IMG/VR virus record: IMGVR_UViG_3300037234_000268
Location: 1 to 40,240 of that record
DNA from: a virus
DNA length: 40,240 nt
Reading direction: 5' to 3' (one strand)
In this document: positions 22,909 to 30,942 of the stretch, piece after piece
Layout: every line of letters begins with the position of its first letter
How positions within the stretch are numbered: position 1 is the stretch's first letter
Notes under the pieces: model-generated
Seen by the model: only the letters and a program-made list of their open reading frames with translations
Databases searched by the model: none
What the model was told of the DNA's origin: nothing
Position numbers and translations under genes: made by a program

Positions 22909-23330
22909 CTCATCAACCTCTTATAGAATATTCTTGTAATTTCTTCTCGTAGCTTCTTGCCTACTTTCAGCATTGTTTTACGTTTCTTGTAATTGCCCTT
23001 TGCCTTGTCTCTTTCGATTGAAGAATTAAAGAATAACAACACTGTATTCTTTGCATACTTCTTCCAAGTAAAAGCCTCTTGCATATCACCAGATAAATTG
23101 AAATCAATTTTACCTTTACGACCTTCGCCCTTTTTCCATTTTAAATATTTCTTATTGCCTTTTTTAAACGCCTTGCCATTTGGATCATTTCCTTTGAGCC
23201 ATTGTTTTACAATCTTACCTCTTAATATTCCGCCAGTATACATCAACGCCTTATCTGTACTGCCTTTTAATCGCTTCAATGTCTTATCTAATTTTGGTGT
23301 CTTAACTGTAGATTTCATTGTTATAGTCAT
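22905..23330 (-). CDS. Virion morphogenesis protein (Mu gpG / tail-completion-like)
   Basis: The protein has 141 residues and is very basic. The pattern WLKGNDPNGKAFKKGNKKYLKWK, then FNLSGDMQEAFTWK, resembles the phage virion morphogenesis family, whose members carry W..sxxPxGxxWxpL..tGxLxxS. It follows the Mu F-like head gene, as usual. It may act in head completion or head-tail joining. Confidence 0.65.
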   Translation of the reverse strand: MTITMKSTVKTPKLDKTLKRLKGSTDKALMYTGGILRGKIVKQWLKGNDPNGKAFKKGNKKYLKWKKGEGRKGKIDFNLSGDMQEAFTWKKYAKNTVLLFFNSSIERDKAKGNYKKRKTMLKVGKKLREEITRIFYKRLMR

Positions 23331-23331
23331 T

Positions 23332-24195
23332 TTAAACAGCCTTTTTTTTATCTTCTATGCGCTTTTTCTTAGCAACTTTATTATTAAATTGTCGCCTCTC
23401 CTCTTTCAATTCTGTTTTCTCTTTATCAGATAATGGAGATGCTTTCTCATCTTCTGTAACACCTATCAACTGATGCCTGCAATTATAACCACCACCGAAG
23501 ATACTAACAGGCGATAATTGACCATTATCTAAAGCATCCCATTCTTCCATTGTCATTATTTCTCCAACGTGGTCAAGACAGAAATCTCTTGTTACGCTGT
23601 CAGATGGTCCGACATATTCAAACTTCTCTATACCTGCATCCTTTGCTAGATTGACATTTGATGCTCTGTAATAGCCTTGTAACCCTGTGTGAACTTGCGT
23701 TTTAGCTTGGTTCAATGCAACACCTGTGGCTTTACCGATTAATGACGTAACCAATTCCTCTTGTGTTACTGTGCCGAATTGTAGCTCAATTAGGCCACTG
23801 GATATTTTCTCTACTGCATCATTTGCGATAACACCGAACTTATTGAGGTCTAATTGTTTAGTGATATTTAATTGCGATAGGCTTTTATCTGAAAATCTAA
23901 ATGATTTACCAGTCATTGATTTATATGCTTTATGGCTCTCATTAATAGCTGCTTGATAATCTTTGTTTATTAACACACCGACCTGCTCATAATAACCGCT
24001 GTCAACTAATAGCTTTTTGATATTCTCTTTTGCGAGTGCTATCTCTGCACTATTAGCAACCACCAATTTACTACTATCAGCTATAACCAATCGTTCAAAC
24101 TTAGCTAATGCCGACTCCAACCCTGTTACAACAGTATCACCTGCTGTAGCTAGTTTATCAGCCTGTTTGATTATGAGTGGTTTATCAATAGCCAT
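23332..24195 (-). CDS. Minor head / capsid morphogenesis protein (Mu gpF / SPP1 gp7-like)
   Basis: The protein has 287 residues, mostly helical, with the family's terminal signature: VGPSDSVTRDFCLDHVGE...IFGGGYNCRHQLIGV, which includes the conserved RxFC and GGxxCRH elements. These proteins bind the portal side of the procapsid. The gene directly follows the portal gene. A Lys-rich tail may contact DNA. Confidence 0.85.
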   Translation of the reverse strand: MAIDKPLIIKQADKLATAGDTVVTGLESALAKFERLVIADSSKLVVANSAEIALAKENIKKLLVDSGYYEQVGVLINKDYQAAINESHKAYKSMTGKSFRFSDKSLSQLNITKQLDLNKFGVIANDAVEKISSGLIELQFGTVTQEELVTSLIGKATGVALNQAKTQVHTGLQGYYRASNVNLAKDAGIEKFEYVGPSDSVTRDFCLDHVGEIMTMEEWDALDNGQLSPVSIFGGGYNCRHQLIGVTEDEKASPLSDKEKTELKEERRQFNNKVAKKKRIEDKKKAV

Positions 24196-24198
24196 TTG

Positions 24199-25755
24199 CT
24201 ACTCTGCAACTTCCTCTGTATCGTCTGGTTGTGTTGCTTCCTGTGGTTCAATGCCTATTACATTAGCATTATTAAATACTTTGTTTTTAGTGTATATAAC
24301 TAACGCCTCATCTTCTGTGACATCTGGGTTAAGAGACATTATCAAATCAATATCAGTCTTAACATTGTTACGCTTTAAGAATGTGAACTCTTGCTCTTTT
24401 TCTTCTGGTGACATTGGGAATGTGACCTCTGCAAAGTCAACTCTTAGATTGGCCTCATCGCTTATCTTTTCGGTATCTCTATGCCAGTTCCATACAGCAC
24501 GAACCACATCAAATAGTTTATGTTCTATTGCTCTATAGATAGGTAATTGGTCCTCTCTATATTCTAGTTTAGCGATGTTACTCATTTTCATAGAGAAGCC
24601 AGATTGGGGTGAACCGGACAATGTGAAGTTTTGAGGCGATATACCGTAGTTAGTCAGTGCCATTGTTATACGCTTCTCAATAACCTCTTGATGCTCTTTA
24701 ATTTTAGATTGTAAATCAAGAACGCCAATATCACCAACATCTTCCTCACCCACTGGAATACCTATAATCTTAGCAGGGCCAACCGATTGTTTTTTAGGTA
24801 AATCTTTTAGCTCTCTAACTTTCATCCATACTTGTAAATATGATTGATACTTTTGAAGGGCGTTTTGATGTACCATAAGAACAGCGATATTTATATTTAA
24901 ATCTCTTAAATCATTACCAGTAGTAAAGTCTAATAATTCACTAACAGGCACTTCTTTTGATGTCAATACAAATGGTAGTATTACATTCCCGTGTATATCT
25001 CTATATGGTATGTTTTCCTCATCTACTTGTAACTCACCTTTCCCAGACTTAACATAGGTATATATTTTACCTTGCTTAACGATAATCATTTCGCCTTCAT
25101 CTTCATATTCAAAATCAGCTAATATGTATAGCTTGCTTTTAGTATATTCTTTATCCATAAAATCAGAGCTACTACCGCCATATGGTTGTGCTTTCTTGTC
25201 AGCCGTATTATTAGAATCAGCACCGTATGACATTGGTAATTGCAGTCCGATATAATACTTGATACCAACAATCATTTTCCAATCGTCTGGATGTGTGATT
25301 ATCTCACAGTTATCAAATGTCAATATATCATAATCAAGTTTCTTGTCTCGATATACGACCTTGATTAATGTATGATTTAGCAAGTTAGTGTATTTATTGG
25401 ATGTTCGCATAGTCAAATCAAGATTGCTATCTGCGATAGCCTTTTCGTAATTCTTGTCAACTGTAGGCTTTTCAGTACCGTTATCGATAACAGCTACACG
25501 TTCAGCAGGTGTTTTGTATACAAGAGATGTTTCATTTACGACTCTCTTTAGTAGGTTGAGTTCTTGTGTTGTAAGTGGCATTAATGTTGCCAGAGTGTCG
25601 GTAGAAAACTGACATCTTAGTTCTGATTCTATTATGTCCTGCCAATTATCTTTGTATATATCTATTAATTCTCGGACACCTATCTTGATTGTGGTATCTG
25701 TTTGGTCTTCTATAAGTTTTATTATCTCATCTGATGAAAGCTGATTTGAATGCAT
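24199..25755 (-). CDS. Portal protein
   Basis: There are 518 residues from ATG 25755, 5 nt after GGAG. A longer frame opens at 25791, but the promoter -10 box (25797-25802) would put the mRNA start at about 25790, so that start cannot be used from this promoter. The sequence has an SPP1 gp6-type layout: helical N-terminus, mixed alpha/beta wing, long helix with ALTNYGISPQNFTLSGSPQSGFSMKMSN, and an acidic C-terminus. It would form the dodecameric DNA channel and terminase dock. Confidence 0.85.
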   Translation of the reverse strand: MHSNQLSSDEIIKLIEDQTDTTIKIGVRELIDIYKDNWQDIIESELRCQFSTDTLATLMPLTTQELNLLKRVVNETSLVYKTPAERVAVIDNGTEKPTVDKNYEKAIADSNLDLTMRTSNKYTNLLNHTLIKVVYRDKKLDYDILTFDNCEIITHPDDWKMIVGIKYYIGLQLPMSYGADSNNTADKKAQPYGGSSSDFMDKEYTKSKLYILADFEYEDEGEMIIVKQGKIYTYVKSGKGELQVDEENIPYRDIHGNVILPFVLTSKEVPVSELLDFTTGNDLRDLNINIAVLMVHQNALQKYQSYLQVWMKVRELKDLPKKQSVGPAKIIGIPVGEEDVGDIGVLDLQSKIKEHQEVIEKRITMALTNYGISPQNFTLSGSPQSGFSMKMSNIAKLEYREDQLPIYRAIEHKLFDVVRAVWNWHRDTEKISDEANLRVDFAEVTFPMSPEEKEQEFTFLKRNNVKTDIDLIMSLNPDVTEDEALVIYTKNKVFNNANVIGIEPQEATQPDDTEEVAE

Positions 25756-25796
25756 AGTGACTCCATTAGTTAATGAGAGTACCCGACTCACTTGTA

Positions 25797-25825
25797 ATTA
25801 TATACTAAATATGGGATTATGTCAA
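25797..25825 (-). promoter_or_regulatory. Late promoter for portal and head-morphogenesis genes
   Basis: Minus strand: TTGACA (25825-25820), 17-bp spacer taatcccatatttagta, TATAAT (25802-25797). The last nine spacer bases equal those of the scaffold promoter. It lies just after the DNA methyltransferase stop. Confidence 0.85.
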
Positions 25826-25837
25826 TTAAAGTTGACA
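25820..25837. promoter_or_regulatory. Palindromic operator over the -35 box of the portal promoter
   Basis: Plus strand tgtcaattaaagttgaca is TGTCAA-N6-TTGACA, a perfect inverted repeat with arms identical to those at 21436-21453 but a different centre. I saw no third copy while scanning the other promoters, so it looks specific to the two head promoters. Confidence 0.7.
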
Positions 25838-25840
25838 GTA

Positions 25841-26473
25841 TTAAAAGAATGTATTTTGATCTGTATGGTTTTTCAATCGCTTTTTAGCACCATCATAGTA
25901 ATCTTTATCAAGTTCACAGCCGACTAAATCAAAACCCATATCATGACAAGCTATTGCAATGCTTCCAGAGCCGAGATGTGTATCAAGAATTATATCACCT
26001 TCTTTGGCATAATTCTTTAATAGCCATTTATAGAGGGCAACTGGTTTTTGTGTTGGATGGATTCTGGTTTCTTTGTTTTTCATATCCTCCTGTAACATAC
26101 CATTCCACCTATGTTTAAATTTTCTTACTGCAGTATCAAAAGACGCCCATGCCAATTCACAGTCAGCGAAATTTCCAGTATTGTCTTTATCCCAAACAAT
26201 AAAACATGAAGTATTATTTAGATGGTCTATAAAATAATTTCCTCCCCAAATAATTTGATTTTTTGATACTCTCTTTATCTCCTGAAAATATCTTTTTTCA
26301 GGTATTGAGTCATCCCATTTGCTTTTATATTTTTTGGATTCACCCAAATTACTGCTCCCGACTCCACCATCTGCATTTATCCCATATGGCGGATCAACAA
26401 TAGCCAAGTCAAATGCGTTATCATCACACTCAGCCATATATTTCATATTATCTATATTGTGTAATTTAATCAT
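25841..26473 (-). CDS. Site-specific DNA amino-methyltransferase (DPPY type, beta order)
   Basis: There are 210 residues from ATG 26473, 7 nt after GAGG; the ATG at 26479 is too close to it. AIVDPPYGI (catalytic DPPY, 27-30) precedes IHPTQKPVALYKWLL and DTHLGSGS (165-171, SAM-binding loop), the beta-class order of N6-adenine or N4-cytosine methylases. No large target-recognition domain is present. It has its own early-type promoter, no endonuclease partner is visible beside it, so it is probably an orphan methylase protecting phage DNA from host restriction. Confidence 0.9.
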   Translation of the reverse strand: MIKLHNIDNMKYMAECDDNAFDLAIVDPPYGINADGGVGSSNLGESKKYKSKWDDSIPEKRYFQEIKRVSKNQIIWGGNYFIDHLNNTSCFIVWDKDNTGNFADCELAWASFDTAVRKFKHRWNGMLQEDMKNKETRIHPTQKPVALYKWLLKNYAKEGDIILDTHLGSGSIAIACHDMGFDLVGCELDKDYYDGAKKRLKNHTDQNTFF

Positions 26474-26490
26474 AATCATTCCTCTAGTCT

Positions 26491-26519
26491 ATTGTACAAT
26501 GACTACCATATTATATCAA
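26491..26519 (-). promoter_or_regulatory. Sigma70-type promoter of the DNA methyltransferase
   Basis: Minus strand: TTGATA (26519-26514), 17-bp spacer, TACAAT (26496-26491), preceded by TTAATCTC. It lies 5 nt from the end of the large terminase gene. Confidence 0.75.
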
Positions 26520-26523
26520 GAGA

Positions 26524-27846
26524 TTAATATATCTGTATCTGTTCACGATTTCGCTTTATAGGGAAACAATTGCTGATTGCGTAATAGAAAGCTGTTGCAA
26601 GATGTGAATAATCGTTATGTTCGGGTAATGAGCCATCTATCGTCTTTCCGTCCTTATCCTTCTTATATGTCCAGTTTTCAAATACCTCTACCATATAAGG
26701 GCACTGTGTTTCATTTATACGGATATACGGCATATATTGATTAACGTTATGTATCATATCGGCTACAGATAATCGTTTACTTGGCTTCTGTAGATGTATA
26801 CCCTCTGTTTTCAGTAAGCTGAACCAACTCTTTAATTGTGCATCTCTGGCAACGCCTGCAGGATCACCAGCGTGCTGTAAGTTTTGGTAACCCTTGGCTT
26901 TCACAACATCAGCATAGTATTTATAATCTTTTTCATTGTTACGATATTCATCGAATATGCTTATTATTAAGCCTAGTTTGTTTTCGGGTGTTGGATGGAA
27001 ATAGTGTACTTGAAAGAATATCAGTGCTGTATCTGCTGCTATACCAAAATCCCAACCACACCACTTCTCTGATTCTGGCACTGGACTAATCGGTTCTGGT
27101 AATAGACTGACATCTCTATTAAACTCGTATACAGTACCCTCTGACACCTCACACCAAATACCATCTCTCAAACGCTTACCTCTTACACCTGTCATTGACT
27201 TCATTATCTCGAAGTATCTAGGTGATAAGTTCTTTACGTTATCCTCCATAGTCCAAGATAACCGGCATTGTGTACTTAAATCAACCTTTTCGCCTGTCTC
27301 TGGATTAATACCTTTTATGAATTGCTTATAAACCCAGTGTGATGGATTCTTTGGATTAGTATCTGTTATGAATTTTAATGGATATGATTTATGCTGTAGT
27401 CTACTCTTCATAGCTTGATATGTATCGTATGGGTCTTCTACCACTTCATTAATAAATATGATTGCCCATTCAGTACCCATAACCTTATCCAGTTGGTCAC
27501 CTTTTTCCAAACCACCTAATACAATAGTTGATCCGTTGTGAAATGTAACTATGAAATCCTGATTAGATTGAACTATTTTATATAGGCTTTTACTCATCGT
27601 AGCTTTTATATACGGAATCAATGTTTGTTTCCATACAGATTTTTTAGCATTAGCCAGATAATACCTTCCGATTAAAGCATTAGCACCTGGGTATTTCTCT
27701 AGGTAATCTACAATATACGCTATTATATCAAAGGTCTTGCCACATCTACTGGGTCCATCGAATAGATAATAGATATAGTCATCATTGCATAAGAGGTCGT
27801 ATGCTATGTTTTGCTTATCAGTGAATACATAAGGTTCATCTATCAT
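26524..27846 (-). CDS. terL: Terminase large subunit
   Basis: The protein has 440 residues. The N-terminal ATPase has Walker A GPSRCGKT (31-38) and Walker B AIIFINE (129-134, catalytic E134), followed by FITDTNP as the coupling motif. The C-terminal RNase H-like nuclease has CGWDFGIAADTAL (D266), HAGDPAG (D328) and EHNDYSHLATAFYY (D412), the three metal-binding acidic positions. It would pump and cut DNA at the portal. The type is close to the Terminase_3/6 (PBSX-like) group. The ribosome site is weak. Unusually it is about 3.8 kb from the small subunit gene. Confidence 0.95.
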   Translation of the reverse strand: MIDEPYVFTDKQNIAYDLLCNDDYIYYLFDGPSRCGKTFDIIAYIVDYLEKYPGANALIGRYYLANAKKSVWKQTLIPYIKATMSKSLYKIVQSNQDFIVTFHNGSTIVLGGLEKGDQLDKVMGTEWAIIFINEVVEDPYDTYQAMKSRLQHKSYPLKFITDTNPKNPSHWVYKQFIKGINPETGEKVDLSTQCRLSWTMEDNVKNLSPRYFEIMKSMTGVRGKRLRDGIWCEVSEGTVYEFNRDVSLLPEPISPVPESEKWCGWDFGIAADTALIFFQVHYFHPTPENKLGLIISIFDEYRNNEKDYKYYADVVKAKGYQNLQHAGDPAGVARDAQLKSWFSLLKTEGIHLQKPSKRLSVADMIHNVNQYMPYIRINETQCPYMVEVFENWTYKKDKDGKTIDGSLPEHNDYSHLATAFYYAISNCFPIKRNREQIQIY

Positions 27847-27858
27847 TAATTCTTTGTT

Positions 27859-28071
27859 TCATTCGTATGGGTCAGACTCTAAACCAAGACATCTCCAACA
27901 GGTACATTTATTTACATTACTTCTTTCGTAATTTATACAAGCTGTGGGATAACAACTAGAACTATGTGTCTGCGTACTAAGAGCACAATGAGTAAATAAA
28001 TTAGCTGGTTTATGTATGCAATCTTTACAAATTGGGCTACCGTCTGTAGTTGAGTAGTATATATCACTCAT
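27859..28071 (-). CDS. Small Cys-rich protein before the large terminase
   Basis: There are 70 residues from ATG 28071, which forms an ATGA overlap with the methyltransferase stop. About eight cysteines occur as CKDC, HCALS, SCYPTAC and CTCWRC, so it probably binds zinc or forms a cysteine-knit fold. Function unknown. Confidence 0.6.
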   Translation of the reverse strand: MSDIYYSTTDGSPICKDCIHKPANLFTHCALSTQTHSSSCYPTACINYERSNVNKCTCWRCLGLESDPYE

Positions 28072-28601
28072 TTTATCAGCCACCATTCTAGCACATCAAT
28101 TCCACTCTTAGCAGCTTTTTTATACGCTTCTTCTTTATATGATAACCCGTTGCTTTCACAGAATTCATCTAGTGCTTTACGCATACCAGCCTGCTCTATA
28201 TTATCACCACAGAACATACCACCCTTCTTTAGATACTTCCAGTACTTTGGCAGTTCTTGCTGAACGTGTTCATATGAATGATTGCTATCAAGATATATGT
28301 AATCGAATTGGCTATCTTGGAATAGGTCGAACTTTAGACTGTTAGCTCTGATAATAATAACATCGTCCTTACCCTCAAACTTCTCAAAAGTCTGCATAGC
28401 TACATCTAGCATATGAGGGTAATCATAAGACTCCCATTTCTTGAACCATTGGTCTACTAAATACAGCTTATCAATGTTAAAAGCGTTATATAGATTGTAA
28501 GCGTTGCGCCCTTGCATAACTCCAATCTCTAACAGTGTTACAGGCTTATCACCCATCAGCTTCTTGTATTCTCTGGCACTTGGCTTTAATCCATCATTCA
28601 T
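28068..28601 (-). CDS. SAM-dependent methyltransferase (Methyltransf_24-like), copy 1
   Basis: The protein has 177 residues. Motif I is LLEIGVMQGRNAYNLYN, the acidic strand-2 end is LYLVDQW, and DYIYLDSNHSYEHVQQEL then LKKGGMFCGDN give the later strands. This class of small methyltransferases acts mainly on sugar, lipid or small-molecule hydroxyls. It is closest to the gene at 30153-29644 (LEIGV.QG.NA and IDKLYLVD are shared). ATGA overlap with the DUF551-like gene shows operon coupling. Confidence 0.8.
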   Translation of the reverse strand: MNDGLKPSAREYKKLMGDKPVTLLEIGVMQGRNAYNLYNAFNIDKLYLVDQWFKKWESYDYPHMLDVAMQTFEKFEGKDDVIIIRANSLKFDLFQDSQFDYIYLDSNHSYEHVQQELPKYWKYLKKGGMFCGDNIEQAGMRKALDEFCESNGLSYKEEAYKKAAKSGIDVLEWWLIK

Positions 28602-28828
28602 TTGTTATTATCCTTTGGTGGTTGTGGTAATGGTTGCCAATGTGTGACTATGACAGATAGCGTTTCCTCCATTGGGTTATCGCATACATTCGAGAACCAT
28701 ACGCCACGTCTTAATTCAGCAATGTGTGGGATACCATACCACCCCTCTGGACTCATTTTACTTTGCACCAGAACCCAATCAAAATCTGGTTTCTCTGGTA
28801 ATCTATCTTTTACACTTATCCATTCCAT
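28598..28828 (-). CDS. DUF551-like protein
   Basis: The protein has 76 residues. WISVKDRLPEKPDFDWVLVQ at the start and VTHWQPLPQPP at the end are the hallmark of DUF551, a small phage and prophage family of unknown function. It sits between two methyltransferase genes in one operon; AAGGGG gives a good ribosome site. Confidence 0.8.
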   Translation of the reverse strand: MEWISVKDRLPEKPDFDWVLVQSKMSPEGWYGIPHIAELRRGVWFSNVCDNPMEETLSVIVTHWQPLPQPPKDNNK

Positions 28829-28838
28829 TATTCACCCC

Positions 28839-29345
28839 TTATTTTATTATATACCAGCTATTATACTTCTGCTGGTTACCGTCTGACTTATGCCCTTTAA
28901 CAATGTTAGGCGTATATCCAAACTCTTTACAAAATCTGTCTACTGCTTTAATAGTCTTTGGGAAGTCTGTATGGTAATCGTGTCCACTAAATATACCGCC
29001 TTTCTTAAGCTTAGGAAACCAATCATATAATAATTTACCGTTCTGTTGTCCATCGCTTGCATAGGCATCAATGTATATAAAATCAAAAGCATCATCTTGA
29101 AACGTATCTAATGCACTATCAAAATATTGTCGTCTGATTATACTTCTATATCCATAAATTGAAAGCATTTTATGACACTTATGATATTCTTTAGCATCGT
29201 GGTGATCGCTCCATCTATCAATTGAATATAGTAATCTTACATTGCTATGCTGTAATATAACATCACTGTAATGACCTGCTGCCACTCCCAGCTCCAAAGC
29301 TATTCCATCGTCTTTGATTAATGATGGTAAATCATTCCTTGTCAT
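28839..29345 (-). CDS. SAM-dependent methyltransferase (Methyltransf_24-like), copy 2
   Basis: The protein has 168 residues. ALELGVAAGHYSDVIL, LYSIDRWSDHHDA, FDFIYIDAYASDG and LKKGGIFSGHDYH correspond to the motifs in copies 1 and 3, but the sequence is more divergent, consistent with an older duplication or separate acquisition. It overlaps the upstream 86-residue gene by ATGA. Confidence 0.8.
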   Translation of the reverse strand: MTRNDLPSLIKDDGIALELGVAAGHYSDVILQHSNVRLLYSIDRWSDHHDAKEYHKCHKMLSIYGYRSIIRRQYFDSALDTFQDDAFDFIYIDAYASDGQQNGKLLYDWFPKLKKGGIFSGHDYHTDFPKTIKAVDRFCKEFGYTPNIVKGHKSDGNQQKYNSWYIIK

Positions 29346-29602
29346 TTAATCGCCTGTCGACAATCAAGGCAATACTCCTTAAGTATAACCTCAAAATCAC
29401 CTTTTTCTCTAATCAATATCTGCCTACCTAACATCACAGGTTCAGATTTAGTTTTACAAACAAGTCTTAATCCACAATCTAACTTATTGTAATCAGAAAT
29501 ACTAACACTAAACGCAAATACCTTCTCTAATTCAATCGCATCTATTATAGTCTGTAGTGATAACTTCTTGTAATTTTCTTCGAATAATCTTTGTATCTTC
29601 AT
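29342..29602 (-). CDS. Hypothetical protein in the methyl/sugar-transfer cassette
   Basis: The protein has 86 residues, with YNKLDCGLRLVCKTKSEPVMLG in the middle and a CLDC pair near the end. No family recognised. It is coupled by ATGA to copy 2 of the methyltransferases and preceded by AAGGG. Confidence 0.6.
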   Translation of the reverse strand: MKIQRLFEENYKKLSLQTIIDAIELEKVFAFSVSISDYNKLDCGLRLVCKTKSEPVMLGRQILIREKGDFEVILKEYCLDCRQAIK

Positions 29603-29629
29603 AATTGTTTCCCTTAATTTGTTTTGTAC

Positions 29630-29658
29630 ATTATACCATTATCTCATTTAATTATCCA
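29630..29658 (-). promoter_or_regulatory. Weak candidate promoter inside the cassette
   Basis: Minus strand: TGGATA (29658-29653), 17-bp spacer, TATAAT (29635-29630) with a GG before the -10 box. Only 4 of 6 bases match at -35, and it overlaps the end of the upstream gene. It could give extra transcription of the distal cassette and large terminase. Confidence 0.35.
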
Positions 29659-30153
29659 CCAATCACCAACAGCTTCATTCTCATTCTGCTTAAAATTAAC
29701 CTCTCTGCATTGTTCTGTACAATACTTATTAACTCCCTGTTGTACTCTCTCTGGTAGTTCATCATTCCAATCGTGTCCGGCTATCATACCACCATTCTTT
29801 AGTAGTGGCATAAATGTATCAAGCTCACTGTAAACGTGGTCTGGATTGTGGTTATCATCTAGGTATATATAATCAAAGTAATCACACGGGAATATATCAG
29901 CTACTGCTGGGCTTAGTGCTTTAATGATAGTTACTTTCTTGATATACTTATCGAATAGATCAGCCGTTATAGATAGATTATCGATAGCATTATCAGTGTA
30001 TTTTTTCATCCATCCATCGACTAAATATAGCTTATCAATAGTGAAGTTGTTATATATATCCATAGCGTTTTCACCTTGTAATACACCTATCTCTATGGCT
30101 GTTATTGGCTTAGTACCGACTATCTGTTTTAATGCTTTTAATGATTCTCTCAT
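29644..30153 (-). CDS. SAM-dependent methyltransferase (Methyltransf_24-like), copy 3
   Basis: The protein has 169 residues. AIEIGVLQGENAMDIYNNFTI, DKLYLVDGW, DYIYLDDNHNPDHVYSEL and LKNGGMIAGHDWNDELPERV give a complete class I fold. It is clearly a paralogue of the gene at 28601-28068. It lies just downstream of the glycosyltransferase-like genes, so methylation of a transferred sugar is the simplest joint role (inference). Confidence 0.8.
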   Translation of the reverse strand: MRESLKALKQIVGTKPITAIEIGVLQGENAMDIYNNFTIDKLYLVDGWMKKYTDNAIDNLSITADLFDKYIKKVTIIKALSPAVADIFPCDYFDYIYLDDNHNPDHVYSELDTFMPLLKNGGMIAGHDWNDELPERVQQGVNKYCTEQCREVNFKQNENEAVGDWWIIK

Positions 30154-30168
30154 TGTCTATGCCCTTAT

Positions 30169-30324
30169 CTAGTTTTTATAAGATAATAATTTGATTGTTT
30201 TTTCGTGTGACTCTTTACTAGACACCATCTGATAATGCATATTGTGTAGAGCCTCAATCAATTCACCTTTTGTAAGTGTTTCAACTGGTTTTCCCATGTA
30301 TTCTAAATGTATTGTTTCAGCCAT
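30169..30324 (-). CDS. Small helical protein (51 residues)
   Basis: MAETIHLEYMGKPVETLTKG, then a helix with LIEALHNMHYQMVSSKESHEKTIKLL. ATG at 30324 follows GGGAG by 7 nt, and the gene fills the gap between glycosyltransferase-like and methyltransferase genes, which makes it likely real. Similar 'M.ETI.YMGK.V..LTK.ELIEAL' proteins are common near phage genes; function unknown. Confidence 0.6.
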   Translation of the reverse strand: MAETIHLEYMGKPVETLTKGELIEALHNMHYQMVSSKESHEKTIKLLSYKN

Positions 30325-30336
30325 AATTTATCTCCC

Positions 30337-30942
30337 TTAATTTATCTCTTTAATTATATCATACATCAGAAACATTTTCACTATATCTTTCTCTCTACTC
30401 ATATTATGATTGCCATCACCTGGCTTCCACTTCTCATCTAAGTTATGTATGCCACTCTCAAAGAAATCAAATCCTGCTATTGTTACATTACCGCCTAAAC
30501 GTATCATCTCCATAATAGCACTTAATCCAGTAGTCATAATTCGATCTGTCATTAGATAGTTGAATATGAAATCACTGCCTAATGTATTGTATGTTGGTAT
30601 TTTACATTTTCTGTAATAATTATTATTAAGACAATCAACAGCTATTCCATCAGATTGCTTGCTATGTCTAGTGAAATCTAGTGCAGGATATTTGTGAATT
30701 ATATACTTGCATTCATCAGCTAACAATTCGGCTTCTGTTTTCTTAATTGACGTACCGAAAAAGCTATAATATATATCAGTACTTCTGCAATCGTTAAAAT
30801 GCTTATAGTTGTTTAATCTGACAATTATATCAAACTCATTTAGCGTACGTTCATCTACATTTTTAACACACGGTGCAGATCCTAATACAATGACAGACTT
30901 ACTATTGACATAATCATATATCCCTTTATGTGATATTAGCAT
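30337..30942 (-). CDS. GT29 (sialyltransferase)-like glycosyltransferase
   Basis: There are 201 residues from ATG 30942, 8 nt after AGGA; ATG 30948 is only 3 nt from it. VIVLGSAPCVKNVDERTLNEFD followed by IIVRLNNYK is the sialyl-motif-like start of GT29-type proteins (conserved GSxP...D.VxRxN). TTGLSAIMEMIRLGGNVTIAGFDFFESG matches the second conserved region. It overlaps the GT9-like gene by about 17 nt. Donor and acceptor are unknown. Confidence 0.75.
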   Translation of the reverse strand: MLISHKGIYDYVNSKSVIVLGSAPCVKNVDERTLNEFDIIVRLNNYKHFNDCRSTDIYYSFFGTSIKKTEAELLADECKYIIHKYPALDFTRHSKQSDGIAVDCLNNNYYRKCKIPTYNTLGSDFIFNYLMTDRIMTTGLSAIMEMIRLGGNVTIAGFDFFESGIHNLDEKWKPGDGNHNMSREKDIVKMFLMYDIIKEIN

